A stretch of DNA of 64,000 nt from Parvibaculum sp963696585 (lineage in GTDB: Bacteria > Pseudomonadota > Alphaproteobacteria > Parvibaculales > Parvibaculaceae): contig CAVOKW010000031.1 of the NCBI GenBank assembly GCA_963696585.1, forward strand, positions 8,099-72,098. Reading direction: 5' to 3'. This document shows, piece after piece, positions 16,385 to 24,677 of the stretch. Position 1 is the stretch's first letter. Every line of letters begins with the position of its first letter. The notes beneath the pieces are model-generated. The model saw only the letters and a program-made list of their open reading frames with translations, was not told the DNA's origin and ran no database searches. The position numbers and the translations under genes were made by a program.

Positions 16385-17431
16385 GTGCAGCCAACGCCCC
16401 CGACCAGCGACAAAGACGCTGCCTATCGCCTTATCCGGCAACGGGTCAGGGCGCGGCATGCCCGCATCGCCATGGCGCTTGGCATTTTCGCGCTGACCGC
16501 CTGCGCCGATGATGCCGGCCCCGCGCAAAAGGCGCGGTCTGAAAAACCCGCCATGACCGATATGGCCGAACTGACGGGTCAGGGTTTCATCATTTCCAGA
16601 ATTGAAGGCCTGCCGCCGGAAGAAACCACAACCTTGACGGAATTGCTCTGGCAGGAAGCAGCCAATCGTCATTTGCCGATCCATGCCAAGGACGGTCCAG
16701 CCTTCCGGATCCATGGCGCGGTCGGGGCTGGCCCCAATGCCATGGGCATTTATGTTGTCACCATCATTGACGTGAGTGACATCAAGGGGAACCGCCTCTA
16801 TCGCTTCACGAATGAAAGCGTGCTGCCGGAAACCGCTGCCTGGTCGGCAACCGATCCCTGGGCGTCGATCACGAAGGATGATCTGCGCCTCATCGCGCAA
16901 AATGCCGCGGGCAAACTCGCCAAATGGTATGAGGCGCGCCAGCGCGGCGCCACCCCCCTGCTGGCATCAGCAACATCACTGCCCGCCAGCGACCCTGATG
17001 CTGATGTGATCACCGGCAGCATCGACCCCTCTGCGGACACCCCCCGCGCACCGATTGATGCGCCGATGAGCATCAGAAGCGCCATGCCCTATACGGTCGA
17101 GGTCAGCCCCGCGCCGGGCGATGGCGACCGCGCCCTCGCCGCAGCGCTGGAAGAAGCCCTGGCAAGGCGCCTGAAACCTGACACCATCGTCTCCCCCCTG
17201 CGCCTCACAGGCGAGGTGACAACCGCCTCGCGCAGCGATGGCCGTACCGATATCTCGATCTCATGGCGGGTGACAACGCTTCAGGGCGAGCTTCTGGGCA
17301 CCATTACCCAGACCAATGCCATGAATCCGGACCGCATTGCCGGGCGCTGGGGCAATGTGGCGACCGACGCTGCTGAAAGCGCGGCGGATGGACTTGTGGC
17401 ACTGATGTCACCCGCCTCAAGCAGAAGCTGA
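16385..17431 (+). CDS. Predicted outer-membrane or periplasmic lipoprotein, unknown function
   Basis: A GTG start at 16385, 8 bp after GCAGGA, gives 348 residues; an in-frame TTG lies at 16367. After an Arg-rich segment (RLIRQRVRARHARIAMAL) the lipobox FALTAC carries the acylated Cys. The mature part shows two similar halves, each with strands ending in the pattern G-x-W-x-x-x-A/T-x-x-A-A. One is the DPWASITKDDLRLIAQNAAG region, the other the GRWGNVATDAAESAADGL region. These suggest duplicated lipoprotein domains joined by an acidic linker near 200-225. It sits between pgeF and prs. No family was recognised. Confidence 0.75.
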   Translation: MQPTPPTSDKDAAYRLIRQRVRARHARIAMALGIFALTACADDAGPAQKARSEKPAMTDMAELTGQGFIISRIEGLPPEETTTLTELLWQEAANRHLPIHAKDGPAFRIHGAVGAGPNAMGIYVVTIIDVSDIKGNRLYRFTNESVLPETAAWSATDPWASITKDDLRLIAQNAAGKLAKWYEARQRGATPLLASATSLPASDPDADVITGSIDPSADTPRAPIDAPMSIRSAMPYTVEVSPAPGDGDRALAAALEEALARRLKPDTIVSPLRLTGEVTTASRSDGRTDISISWRVTTLQGELLGTITQTNAMNPDRIAGRWGNVATDAAESAADGLVALMSPASSRS

Positions 17432-17566
17432 GTTTGAAGGTTTACAGGCTGGGGGGCGCTTGTTACAACGCCCTCGCGCCGTCACGAGAGCGTCATTTCC
17501 GGCAGGGGCGCAGGACGTGACGGACGGAGTGATTGTGCCGCCTAGCGGCTTTCGGGGGACGTCAGC

Positions 17567-18502
17567 ATGAAACTGGTGGCAGGTAATTCGAACCGCGCGC
17601 TGGCCGAGGCGGTTGCCGCCTATCTCAATCTGCCATTGACCAAATCCGTCGTCCGGCGCTTTGCCGACATGGAGGTCTTTGTCGAGATTCAGGAAAATGT
17701 GCGCGGCGAGGACGTTTTCGTCATCCAGTCCACCTCCTACCCCGCCAATGACCACCTGATGGAATTGCTGATCATCATGGATGCGCTCAAGCGCGCCTCG
17801 GCGCGCCGCATCACGGCCGTGATTCCCTATTTCGGCTATGCCCGTCAGGACCGCAAACCCTCGGCCCGCACCCCCATTTCGGCCAAGCTCGTCGCCAATC
17901 TCGTGACCACGGCAGGCGCCGACCGCGTGCTCACCGTGGACCTTCATGCCGGTCAGATTCAGGGCTTTTTCGACATCCCGACCGACAATCTCTTTGCCGC
18001 GCCGGTGCTGACCAACGACATTCAGAGCCATTACAAGACCGGCGAAAACCTGATGGTTGTCTCGCCCGACGTGGGCGGCGTGGTGCGCGCCCGCGCCATC
18101 GCCAAGCGCATCGGCGCTGACCTCGCCATCGTCGACAAGCGCCGCGAGCGCGCGGGCGAATCCGAAGTCATGAACATCATCGGCGATGTCAAAGGCCGCT
18201 CCTGCATCCTCGTTGATGACATCGTCGACTCGGCCGGCACGCTCTGCAACGCCGCCGAAGCCCTGCTCAAGCAGGGCGCGACGGAAGTGTCGGCCTATGT
18301 CAGCCATGGCGTCTTGTCTGGCGGCGCTGTTGCCCGCGTCACGGCTTCGCAGCTCAAGGAACTTGTCATCACGGATTCGATCCAGCCGACCGAGGCCGTC
18401 CGCGTCAGCCGCAATATCCGCGTTGTCACCATCGCCCCGCTGATCGGCGAGGCCATGCTGCGCACCGCCGAAGAACGCTCGGTTTCGAGCCTTTTCGACT
18501 GA
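17567..18502 (+). CDS. prs: Ribose-phosphate pyrophosphokinase
   Basis: Prs makes PRPP from ribose 5-phosphate and ATP, feeding nucleotide, histidine and tryptophan synthesis. At 311 residues it is the normal class I length. It starts MKLVAGNSNRALAEAVAAYL and has the flexible loop YFGYARQDRKPSARTPISAK. The divalent-metal histidine is in LTVDLHAGQIQGFF, and the PRPP loop is CILVDDIVDSAGTLCNAA. The neighbouring rplY and pth complete a common prs-rplY-pth-ychF order. PRPP made here is also the co-substrate of Apt at 23.1 kb. Confidence 0.96.
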   Translation: MKLVAGNSNRALAEAVAAYLNLPLTKSVVRRFADMEVFVEIQENVRGEDVFVIQSTSYPANDHLMELLIIMDALKRASARRITAVIPYFGYARQDRKPSARTPISAKLVANLVTTAGADRVLTVDLHAGQIQGFFDIPTDNLFAAPVLTNDIQSHYKTGENLMVVSPDVGGVVRARAIAKRIGADLAIVDKRRERAGESEVMNIIGDVKGRSCILVDDIVDSAGTLCNAAEALLKQGATEVSAYVSHGVLSGGAVARVTASQLKELVITDSIQPTEAVRVSRNIRVVTIAPLIGEAMLRTAEERSVSSLFD

Positions 18503-18538
18503 TTTTCTGATTTTCGCGACCTCATTGGCGCTTTTCGG

Positions 18539-18565
18539 GCCGGATTCAGCTCCGGCTTGAGTTTT
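18539..18565 (+). terminator. Hairpin after prs
   Basis: GCCGGA (18539-18544), loop TTCAGC and TCCGGC (18551-18556) are followed by TTGAGTTTT. The stem is short, so this is a weak intrinsic terminator candidate. It also overlaps the -35 region of the rplY promoter. Confidence 0.4.
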
Positions 18566-18585
18566 CCGCCTCCCTTCGCTATAAA
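18557..18585 (+). promoter_or_regulatory. Sigma-70-type promoter for rplY
   Basis: TTGAGT (18557-18562), a 17-bp spacer and TATAAA (18580-18585) make a good housekeeping promoter. Transcription would begin near 18592, giving a leader of about 85 bases before the rplY ATG. Confidence 0.6.
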
Positions 18586-18621
18586 CCGCCTCAATCGCGC
18601 GTCCACACCCCTGGAGGAAAC

Positions 18622-18660
18622 GTGCGAACAAGGCCCATGGGGCATTCCCGGGGCCATTTT
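18622..18660 (+). promoter_or_regulatory. rplY leader with in-frame GTG start and terminator-like hairpin
   Basis: A strong GGAGG site (18614-18618) precedes a GTG at 18622 that is in frame with rplY, 57 bases upstream of the accepted ATG. Between the two starts, GGCCC (18632-18636) can pair with GGGCC (18651-18655), with GGG/CCC inside, followed by ATTTTTATT. This could be an attenuator or a leader-translation switch. Confidence 0.4.
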
Positions 18661-18678
18661 TATTGGAGAATCAAAGCC

Positions 18679-19311
18679 ATGGCCGAGTCCATCACACTCA
18701 AGGCCGAGGCGCGCACGAAGAGCAGCAAGGGGGCTGTTCGTTCGATCCGCACTTCGGGCCGGGTACCCGCCGTCATTTATGGTGACAAGCAGTCGCCAGA
18801 ACTGATCAGCATCAATTACAAGGAAGTTCACGCCCTTTACATGAAGGGCACCTTCCTCAGCCACACGCTCGATATCGAGATTGGCGGCAAGAAGGAACAT
18901 GTGATCCCGCGCGACATCCAGTTCGAACCGGTTCGCGACTTCATCATCCATGTCGATTTCCTGCGTCTGGGCAAGAACGCCACCGTGACCGTCGAAGTGC
19001 CCGTGCATTTCCACAATCACGAAGCCTCGCCCGGCATCAAGGCTGGCGGCGTTCTCAACATCGTGCGCCACGAAGTCGAACTTGTCTGCCCGGCAGACCA
19101 CATCCCCGAGCAGATCGATGTCGATCTCACCGGCTTCGAAATGGGCGCCTCGATCCATATTTCGGCTGTGAAGCTCGCCAAGGACGTGAAGCCCGTCATC
19201 AGCGATCGTGACTTCACCATCGCGACGATCTCGGCGCCTGCCGCCGTTGTCTCGGCTGAAAATGAAGCGGCGGCCGCCCCTGCCGCAGCCCCTGCCGACA
19301 AAAAGGCCTGA
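18679..19311 (+). CDS. rplY: 50S ribosomal protein L25 / general stress protein Ctc
   Basis: L25 binds 5S rRNA in the large subunit; the Ctc form has an added C-terminal beta domain. The 210-residue protein starts MAESITLKAEARTKSSKGAV and has GRVPAVIYG (5S rRNA-binding fold). After about residue 95 comes the Ctc-type domain with HEVELVCPADHIPEQIDVDL. An Ala/Glu-rich tail ends in DKKA. The ATG at 18679 is the family start; GGAG lies 10 bp upstream. An in-frame GTG with a better ribosome site lies upstream and is listed separately. pth follows after 26 bp. Confidence 0.95.
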   Translation: MAESITLKAEARTKSSKGAVRSIRTSGRVPAVIYGDKQSPELISINYKEVHALYMKGTFLSHTLDIEIGGKKEHVIPRDIQFEPVRDFIIHVDFLRLGKNATVTVEVPVHFHNHEASPGIKAGGVLNIVRHEVELVCPADHIPEQIDVDLTGFEMGASIHISAVKLAKDVKPVISDRDFTIATISAPAAVVSAENEAAAAPAAAPADKKA

Positions 19312-19337
19312 TGCCTTTCGTCTGAGGAGTTCGCGCA

Positions 19338-19973
19338 ATGATCCTCATGGTTGGCCTCGGCAATCCGGGCGCCAAATATGCGCACAACCGGCACAATGTC
19401 GGATTCATGGCGGTGGACGCGATTGTCCGCCGCCATTCCTTTTCCCCGCCCCGCGCCCGCTTTCAGGGCATCGCCTGTGACGGCGTACTGGCGGGCGAAA
19501 AGATCATCGCGCTGTTCCCCGGCACCTATATGAATGAGTCAGGCCGCGCTGTTGGCGAGGCGATGCGCTTTTTCAAACTGGAACCCAAAGACGTCATCGT
19601 CTTTTACGACGAACTGGATCTCGCGCCCGGCAAGATCCGCGTCCGCACCGGCGGTGGCGCGGCGGGACATAATGGCATCCGCTCGATCACGGCGCATATT
19701 GGCGAGGCCTATCGCCGCGTGCGTATCGGCATCGGCCATCCCGGCATGAAAGAAGCCGTGACCGGCCATGTGCTCGGCGATTTCAGCAAGGCCGATCAGG
19801 AATGGCTCGTGCCATTGCTCGATGCGATTGCCGATGCTGCGCCGCTGATCGGCGAAGGCAAGGACGAGGGCTTTGCCACCAAGGTGCATCTCCTGACCAA
19901 TCCGGCACCGGTCAAAAAATTCACGGGGGCAACCCCGAAAACCAAACCAACCAACGACAGTGAAGAGAGCTAG
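19338..19973 (+). CDS. pth: Peptidyl-tRNA hydrolase
   Basis: Pth frees tRNA from drop-off peptidyl-tRNAs. The 211-residue protein has MILMVGLGNPGAKYAHNRHN with the catalytic His of NRHNVGF. It also has PGTYMNESG, the catalytic Asp in VFYDELDLAPGKIRV, and the GGGAAGHNGIRSI motif. GGAG precedes the start. It lies between rplY and ychF, a very common arrangement. The C-terminal 25 residues (KKFTGATPKTKPTNDSEES) are a polar extension. Confidence 0.96.
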   Translation: MILMVGLGNPGAKYAHNRHNVGFMAVDAIVRRHSFSPPRARFQGIACDGVLAGEKIIALFPGTYMNESGRAVGEAMRFFKLEPKDVIVFYDELDLAPGKIRVRTGGGAAGHNGIRSITAHIGEAYRRVRIGIGHPGMKEAVTGHVLGDFSKADQEWLVPLLDAIADAAPLIGEGKDEGFATKVHLLTNPAPVKKFTGATPKTKPTNDSEES

Positions 19974-19976
19974 GTC

Positions 19977-21086
19977 ATGGGTTTCAAATGCGGCATCGTC
20001 GGCCTTCCCAATGTGGGCAAATCGACGCTTTTCAATGCGCTGACGCAAACCGCCGCCGCCCAGGCCGCGAACTATCCTTTCTGCACGATTGAGCCCAATG
20101 TCGGCGATGTCGCCGTGCCAGACATCCGCATGGAAACACTCGCCGGCATTGCCGGCAGCAAGGAAATCATCCCGACGCGCCTCACCTTTGTGGATATTGC
20201 CGGTCTCGTCAAAGGCGCCTCCAAGGGCGAAGGCCTCGGCAACCAGTTCCTCGCCACGATCCGCGAAGTCGATGCTGTCGCCTATGTGCTGCGCTGCTTT
20301 GTCGACGATGACATCACCCATGTCGAAGGCCGCATCAATCCCCTGAGCGATGCTGAAATCGTTGAAACCGAATTGATGCTTGCCGATCTTGAAAGCCTCG
20401 AAAAGCGCGTGGCCGCGGCGGAGAAAAAGGCCAAGGGCGGCGACAAGGAAGCCAAACAGCTCGTCGATCTGATGAATATCGCGCTTTCCTGCCTGCGCGA
20501 AGGCCAGCCCGCCCGCGTGGCAACCGCGCAGGACAAGATCAGCGCCGACGACATGAAGGCCTGGGTGGGTCTCAATCTGCTCACCTCCAAGCCCGTGCTT
20601 TATGTCTGCAATGTCGAGGAAGCCTCCGCCGCCACCGGCAATGAATATTCAGCCCGGGTCGCCGAACGTGCCAAGGCCGAAGGCGCTGAAAGCGTCGTCA
20701 TTTCAGCCCGCATCGAGGAAGAAATCGCCCAGCTTCCCGATGCCGACCGCGCCGAATATCTCGAAACGCTGGGTCTTGCCGAGCCGGGCCTCAACCGCCT
20801 CATTCAGGCCGGCTACAAGCTCCTGCATCTCATCACCTATTTCACCGTCGGCCCGAAGGAAACCCGCGCCTGGACCATCACCAAGGGCACGCGCGCGCCT
20901 GCCGCCGCCGGGGTCATCCATACCGATTTTGAAAAGGGTTTCATCCGCGCCGAAACCATTGCCTATGATGACTATGTCGCGCTCAAGGGCGAAAACGGCG
21001 CCAAGGATGCCGGCAAGATGCGCCTCGAAGGCAAGGACTATGTCGTGCAGGATGGCGATGTGATGCATTTCCGCTTCGCCAACTGA
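19977..21086 (+). CDS. ychF: Redox-regulated ATPase YchF (Ola1 family)
   Basis: YchF is an Obg-related, ribosome-associated ATPase. The 369-residue protein has the P-loop GLPNVGKSTLFNALT, switch II VDIAGLVKGASKGEGLGNQF, and NVEE in place of NKxD, the reason the family prefers ATP to GTP. A coiled-coil insertion (LESLEKRVAAAEKKAKGG) follows, and a C-terminal TGS domain ends VVQDGDVMHFRFAN. It is the usual neighbour of pth, three bases after its stop. Palindromic repeats begin soon after the stop. Confidence 0.96.
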   Translation: MGFKCGIVGLPNVGKSTLFNALTQTAAAQAANYPFCTIEPNVGDVAVPDIRMETLAGIAGSKEIIPTRLTFVDIAGLVKGASKGEGLGNQFLATIREVDAVAYVLRCFVDDDITHVEGRINPLSDAEIVETELMLADLESLEKRVAAAEKKAKGGDKEAKQLVDLMNIALSCLREGQPARVATAQDKISADDMKAWVGLNLLTSKPVLYVCNVEEASAATGNEYSARVAERAKAEGAESVVISARIEEEIAQLPDADRAEYLETLGLAEPGLNRLIQAGYKLLHLITYFTVGPKETRAWTITKGTRAPAAAGVIHTDFEKGFIRAETIAYDDYVALKGENGAKDAGKMRLEGKDYVVQDGDVMHFRFAN

Positions 21087-21098
21087 CAGGCAACGGTC

Positions 21099-21166
21099 AT
21101 GCCCGGACTTGACCCGGCTTTGTCGCAAGAAAATCGTCATGGCCCGGCTCGTCCGGGCCATCCACG
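21099..21166. repeat. 68-bp palindromic repeat, copy 1
   Basis: The unit contains ATGCCCGGA...ACCCGG and the hairpin ATGGCCCGG-CTCGT-CCGGGCCAT. It is identical by eye to the copy 140 bp downstream. Between the copies at 21179-21212 lies TCATTGCCGGG-CTTGA-CCCGGCAATCCA, shared with the 6.8-7.3 kb cluster. Confidence 0.85.
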
Positions 21167-21238
21167 ACAACTCTCCGTGTCATTGCCGGGCTTGACCCGG
21201 CAATCCAGAGCAACCTTCACCGAGGCTTGCGCCCCTGG

Positions 21239-21306
21239 ATGCCCGGACTTGACCCGGCTTTGTCGCAAGAAAATCGTCATGGCCCGGCTCGTCCGGGCCA
21301 TCCACG
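21239..21306. repeat. 68-bp palindromic repeat, copy 2
   Basis: This is the second copy of the 68-bp unit. It is followed by a further ATGCCCCGCATGAAGCGGAGCAT hairpin at about 21330-21352. The whole 21087-21368 gap between the convergent ychF and aldolase genes is repeat sequence, with no gene. Confidence 0.85.
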
Positions 21307-21368
21307 TCTTCAAAGCTTTCAAGTCATGGATGCCCCGCATGAAGCGGAGCATGACGTGCGTAGCTGTA

Positions 21369-22022
21369 CTACGTCTCCCGCCGCCCATAATTCGAAAACC
21401 TGGCGACATTGATCGCCATTTCCTCATCACTCAGCAAAGGCGGCTCACCGATTTGCAGCGCGCGCCAATATTGCCCGCTGAGCGTCTCGACCTCATGGGC
21501 AAGGTGCAGCGCCTCTTCAACACTTCTCCCCACCGCGATCTGGCCGTGATGCGCAAGGAGACAGGCCTTGCGATCCTTGAGCGCAACAACGGCATGCGCC
21601 GCAATTTCCGCCGAGCCGAAAGTCGCGTAAGGCGCACAGCGAATGTCACGCCCGCCCAGCATCGCCACCATGTAGTGAAACGACGGAATGTCGCGATGCA
21701 TGACGGCAAGCGTCACCGCATGATCGGAATGAGCATGAACTATGCCACCGATTTCGGGACGATCCTTGTAGATCGCCGCATGCATCGGCCATTCGCTCGA
21801 TGGCCGCTCGTGACCCGCGATCACATGACCGTCCAAATCAAGGTGCACAATATCGTCCGGCAACAGATCGACATAGGAAAGGCCGGTTGGCGTCACGAGA
21901 AAGCCGTCGCCGAACCGCGACGAAACATTGCCCGACATTTGCGGTGAAAGACCGGTATGGGTGAGATCAAGCGCGGCATCAATCACGCGCTGGCGCAACC
22001 AGGCTTCATCCGCCGGGCTCAT
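21369..22022 (-). CDS. Class II aldolase, FucA/Ald2-like (5-methylthioribulose-1-phosphate aldolase candidate)
   Basis: This 217-residue protein belongs to the class II aldolase/adducin family. It has the catalytic-type E77 (PSSEWPMHAAIY), zinc ligands H96 and H98 (IVHAHSDHA), and a third His in LLAHHGQIAVG (158-159). The last stretch through ALHLAHEVE closely resembles L-fuculose-phosphate aldolase and so favours an aldolase over MtnB dehydratase, which shares the fold. Four-base overlap with mtnA links it to methylthioribose metabolism. In Rhodospirillum rubrum and E. coli such an aldolase cleaves methylthioribulose-1-P to DHAP and methylthioacetaldehyde. The substrate is inferred from context. 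Confidence 0.8.
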   Translation of the reverse strand: MSPADEAWLRQRVIDAALDLTHTGLSPQMSGNVSSRFGDGFLVTPTGLSYVDLLPDDIVHLDLDGHVIAGHERPSSEWPMHAAIYKDRPEIGGIVHAHSDHAVTLAVMHRDIPSFHYMVAMLGGRDIRCAPYATFGSAEIAAHAVVALKDRKACLLAHHGQIAVGRSVEEALHLAHEVETLSGQYWRALQIGEPPLLSDEEMAINVARFSNYGRRET

Positions 22023-23110
22023 GCGCGCTCCGGATAAAGCGAAAGAAGCCCCTCGCGGCTCGCCGCACAGACACCACGCTCGGTGATGAGACCTGTGACG
22101 AGACGCGCTGGCGTCACGTCAAAACCATAATTCGCCGCCGGACTGCCAGGTGCCGAAATCTGCACGGTGACAATCTGGCCCTCCTCGCTCTGCCCCGTCA
22201 TATGGGTGACCTCCCTGGGCGAGCGTTGCTCAATCGGGATTTCCCTGACGCCATCGCAGAGCGTCCAGTCAATCGTCGTATGCGGCAGGGCGACGTAGAA
22301 CGGCACGTTATTGTCATGCGCGGCGAGCGCCTTCAGATAGGTGCCGATCTTGTTGGCAACATCGCCCGTCGCGGTCGTGCGATCCGTGCCGACAATGCAC
22401 ATATCGACAAGACCATGCTGCATGACATGGCCCCCGGCATTATCCGGCAGGATCGTATGCGCCACGCCATGACGGCCAAGTTCGAAGGCGGTGAGCGACG
22501 CGCCCTGATTGCGCGGCCTTGTTTCATCAACCCAGACATGCACCGGAAGACCGGCATCATGCGCCATATAGATCGGGGCAAGCGCCGTGCCCCAGTCGAC
22601 ACAGGCCAGCCAGCCCGCATTGCAATGGGTCAGGATATGCACTGTCTTGCCGGGCTTGGCCGCCGCCAGCGCGCGAATGATCGAAAGACCATTAAGGCCG
22701 ATCTGGCGGCAAATCTCGACATCATCATCGCAAATCTGCGCCGCGCGCTTGTAGGCCGCCGCCACACGCGCCGCGACGGGCAGCGGCTTCACCGCGGCCA
22801 TCATGGCGTCGAGTGCCCATTTCAGATTGATCGCTGTTGGTCGCGTTTCAGCCAGCATGGCACAGGTCGCATCGAGATGCGCATCTGACGCATCCTCACG
22901 CAGCGCCATACAAAGACCATAAGCCGCCGTTGCACCGATCAACGGCGCACCGCGCACCTGCATGTCCTTGATCGCATGCGCCGCCTCGTCAGCCGAGCGC
23001 AAGCCCACGATCACAAAGTGATGCGGCAGCTTGGTCTGGTCGATGATCTCGACCGACCAGCCGTCATGCGCCACCCAGATGGTGCGATAGGGAACGCCAC
23101 CAATCTTCAC
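22019..23110 (-). CDS. mtnA: S-methyl-5-thioribose-1-phosphate isomerase
   Basis: MtnA converts methylthioribose-1-P to methylthioribulose-1-P. The 363-residue protein has the catalytic Cys at C163 (LTHCNAGWLAC) and Asp at D243 (VGTDRTTATGDVANKIGTY). The family segments MQVRGAPLIGATAAYGL and VDETRPRNQGASLTAFEL are present. The start is a GTG with AGGA 7 bp upstream. It lies between apt and the aldolase. No mtnK is needed because MtnP (same cluster) yields the phosphorylated sugar directly. Confidence 0.95.
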   Translation of the reverse strand: MKIGGVPYRTIWVAHDGWSVEIIDQTKLPHHFVIVGLRSADEAAHAIKDMQVRGAPLIGATAAYGLCMALREDASDAHLDATCAMLAETRPTAINLKWALDAMMAAVKPLPVAARVAAAYKRAAQICDDDVEICRQIGLNGLSIIRALAAAKPGKTVHILTHCNAGWLACVDWGTALAPIYMAHDAGLPVHVWVDETRPRNQGASLTAFELGRHGVAHTILPDNAGGHVMQHGLVDMCIVGTDRTTATGDVANKIGTYLKALAAHDNNVPFYVALPHTTIDWTLCDGVREIPIEQRSPREVTHMTGQSEEGQIVTVQISAPGSPAANYGFDVTPARLVTGLITERGVCAASREGLLSLYPERA

Positions 23111-23122
23111 CTGTGCTGTCCT

Positions 23123-23650
23123 TTAATGGCCGTCGAAAGAGCAGAGCGAGAGTACTTCAATATCCATCGCTTCCAGCAATTGACGCCCGCCAAGTTCCGG
23201 CAATTCAATCACGAAACTCGCGCCCGTGACATTGGCCCCGGCCCGGCCGATGAGCTTGACGGCGGCGGCGGCCGTGCCACCCGTCGCGATCAGATCGTCG
23301 ATCAGCAGCACCTTGTCGCCATGGGAGACAGCGTCCTTGTGGATTTCGACCGTGTCTGTGCCATATTCCAGCGCATATTCTTCCGAAATCACAAGATGCG
23401 GCAGCTTGCCTTTCTTGCGCACCGGCACAAAGCCAAGGCCGAGCTGATGGGCGACAGCGCCCCCCAGAATGAAGCCACGCGCTTCAATGCCCGCGACGAG
23501 ATTGAAATGCGCTCCGCGATGCAAGGCGACCAGACCATCAATCGCCGCACGAAAACCTTTATCACTGCCGAGCAATGTCGTGATGTCGCGGAACATGATG
23601 CCGGGTTTGGGATAATCCGGAATGGTGCGGATGAATTGTTTGATATCCAT
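23123..23650 (-). CDS. apt: Adenine phosphoribosyltransferase
   Basis: Apt combines adenine with PRPP to give AMP. The 175-residue protein begins MDIKQFIRTIPDYPKPGIMF, has the GIEARGFILGGAVA segment, and the PRPP loop VLLIDDLIATGGTAAAA. It sits 11 bp after mtnP, the enzyme that releases adenine from methylthioadenosine, so the two act in sequence to save the purine. Confidence 0.96.
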   Translation of the reverse strand: MDIKQFIRTIPDYPKPGIMFRDITTLLGSDKGFRAAIDGLVALHRGAHFNLVAGIEARGFILGGAVAHQLGLGFVPVRKKGKLPHLVISEEYALEYGTDTVEIHKDAVSHGDKVLLIDDLIATGGTAAAAVKLIGRAGANVTGASFVIELPELGGRQLLEAMDIEVLSLCSFDGH

Positions 23651-23661
23651 GAATCAGCGCC

Positions 23662-24552
23662 TCAGTTCAGGCCGAGCACACGGCCCGCCACAGCATCAAG
23701 TTTCTTGAGAACCGCCGGGTCACGTTTTTCAGGCGCGGTGATGAGCGCATTGTCGAGCACGCGATCAAAGCCCTGTGGCGAAGGCATGCGCTGCGGCCCG
23801 AAACTCTCGGCAACGGAACGCAGCATGGCGCGCGCCTTGTCGGCATTGTCGCCGAGGATGCGCACCACGGTTGAGACATCGACATCCTCATGATGCAGAT
23901 GCCAGCAATCAAAATCCGTCACCATGGCGGCTGTCGCATAGCAGATCTCGGCTTCGCGGGCGAGCTTGGCTTCGGGCATGTTCGTCATGCCGACAACCGA
24001 GCAACCCCAGGAGCGGTAAAGCGTCGACTCGGCAAAGGTCGAAAACTGCGGGCCTTCCATCACCACATAGGTGCCGCCACGCGCATGCGGAATGCGGTTT
24101 TCGCGACAGGCAGCTTCCAGATGATCGCCAAGGCGCGGACAAACCGGCCGCGCCATCGACACATGCGCAACGCAGCCCGGCCCGAAGAAGCTCTTCTCGC
24201 GAGAAAATGTGCGGTCAATGAACTGATCGACAATGACAAACGTGCCCGGCGGCAATTCTTCCTTGAGCGAGCCGACCGCCGAAACCGAAATGATATCGGT
24301 CACGCCAACGCGTTTCATCGCATCGATATTGGCGCGGTAATTGATGCTGGTCGGCGAATGCGGATGGCCGCGCCCATGACGCGGCAGAAACACCATCTCG
24401 ACATCGCCACGCGAGGTTGCGAGTGTGCCAAAATGCAGTTCATCCGACGGTGCGCCCCAGGGCGTGGAAACCGCCTCCCAGCGCTCATTCCTGAGGCCCG
24501 GAAACGCATAGACCCCACTGCCACCGATCACGCCCAATATGGTTTTTGCCAT
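23662..24552 (-). CDS. mtnP: S-methyl-5'-thioadenosine phosphorylase
   Basis: MtnP splits methylthioadenosine, the by-product of polyamine and homoserine-lactone synthesis, with phosphate into adenine and methylthioribose-1-P. At 296 residues it is full length. The phosphate-binding GVIGGSGVYAFPGL, the family segment RHGRGHPHSPTSINYRANI, EGPQFSTFAES and MTNMPEAKLAREAEICYAT are clear. GGAGG precedes the ATG. It is first in the minus-strand mtnP-apt-mtnA-aldolase operon and lies downstream of the petABC terminator, so it should have its own promoter in 24553-24630. Confidence 0.95.
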   Translation of the reverse strand: MAKTILGVIGGSGVYAFPGLRNERWEAVSTPWGAPSDELHFGTLATSRGDVEMVFLPRHGRGHPHSPTSINYRANIDAMKRVGVTDIISVSAVGSLKEELPPGTFVIVDQFIDRTFSREKSFFGPGCVAHVSMARPVCPRLGDHLEAACRENRIPHARGGTYVVMEGPQFSTFAESTLYRSWGCSVVGMTNMPEAKLAREAEICYATAAMVTDFDCWHLHHEDVDVSTVVRILGDNADKARAMLRSVAESFGPQRMPSPQGFDRVLDNALITAPEKRDPAVLKKLDAVAGRVLGLN

Positions 24553-24625
24553 TGCAGCCTCCGCATCACTGATTTTGGGCGAACACTAACAAAGTTTGCC
24601 CGGTCACAAAGGAAAAACTCTGACA

Positions 24626-24652
24626 TGAAAAAGGGTCTCGCAAGAGACCCTT
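24626..24652 (-). terminator. Rho-independent terminator of petABC
   Basis: Read on the minus strand, AAGGGTCTC, loop TTGC, GAGACCCTT and then five T residues (counting the end of the stem) form a classic terminator 26 bp after the petC stop. Confidence 0.85.
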
Positions 24653-24677
24653 CTCCTTCAGTTATTTGGATGACATC

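Noticed and set aside
17417..18631. A 404-residue minus-strand frame
   Set aside because: It is antisense to prs, with no protein family pattern.
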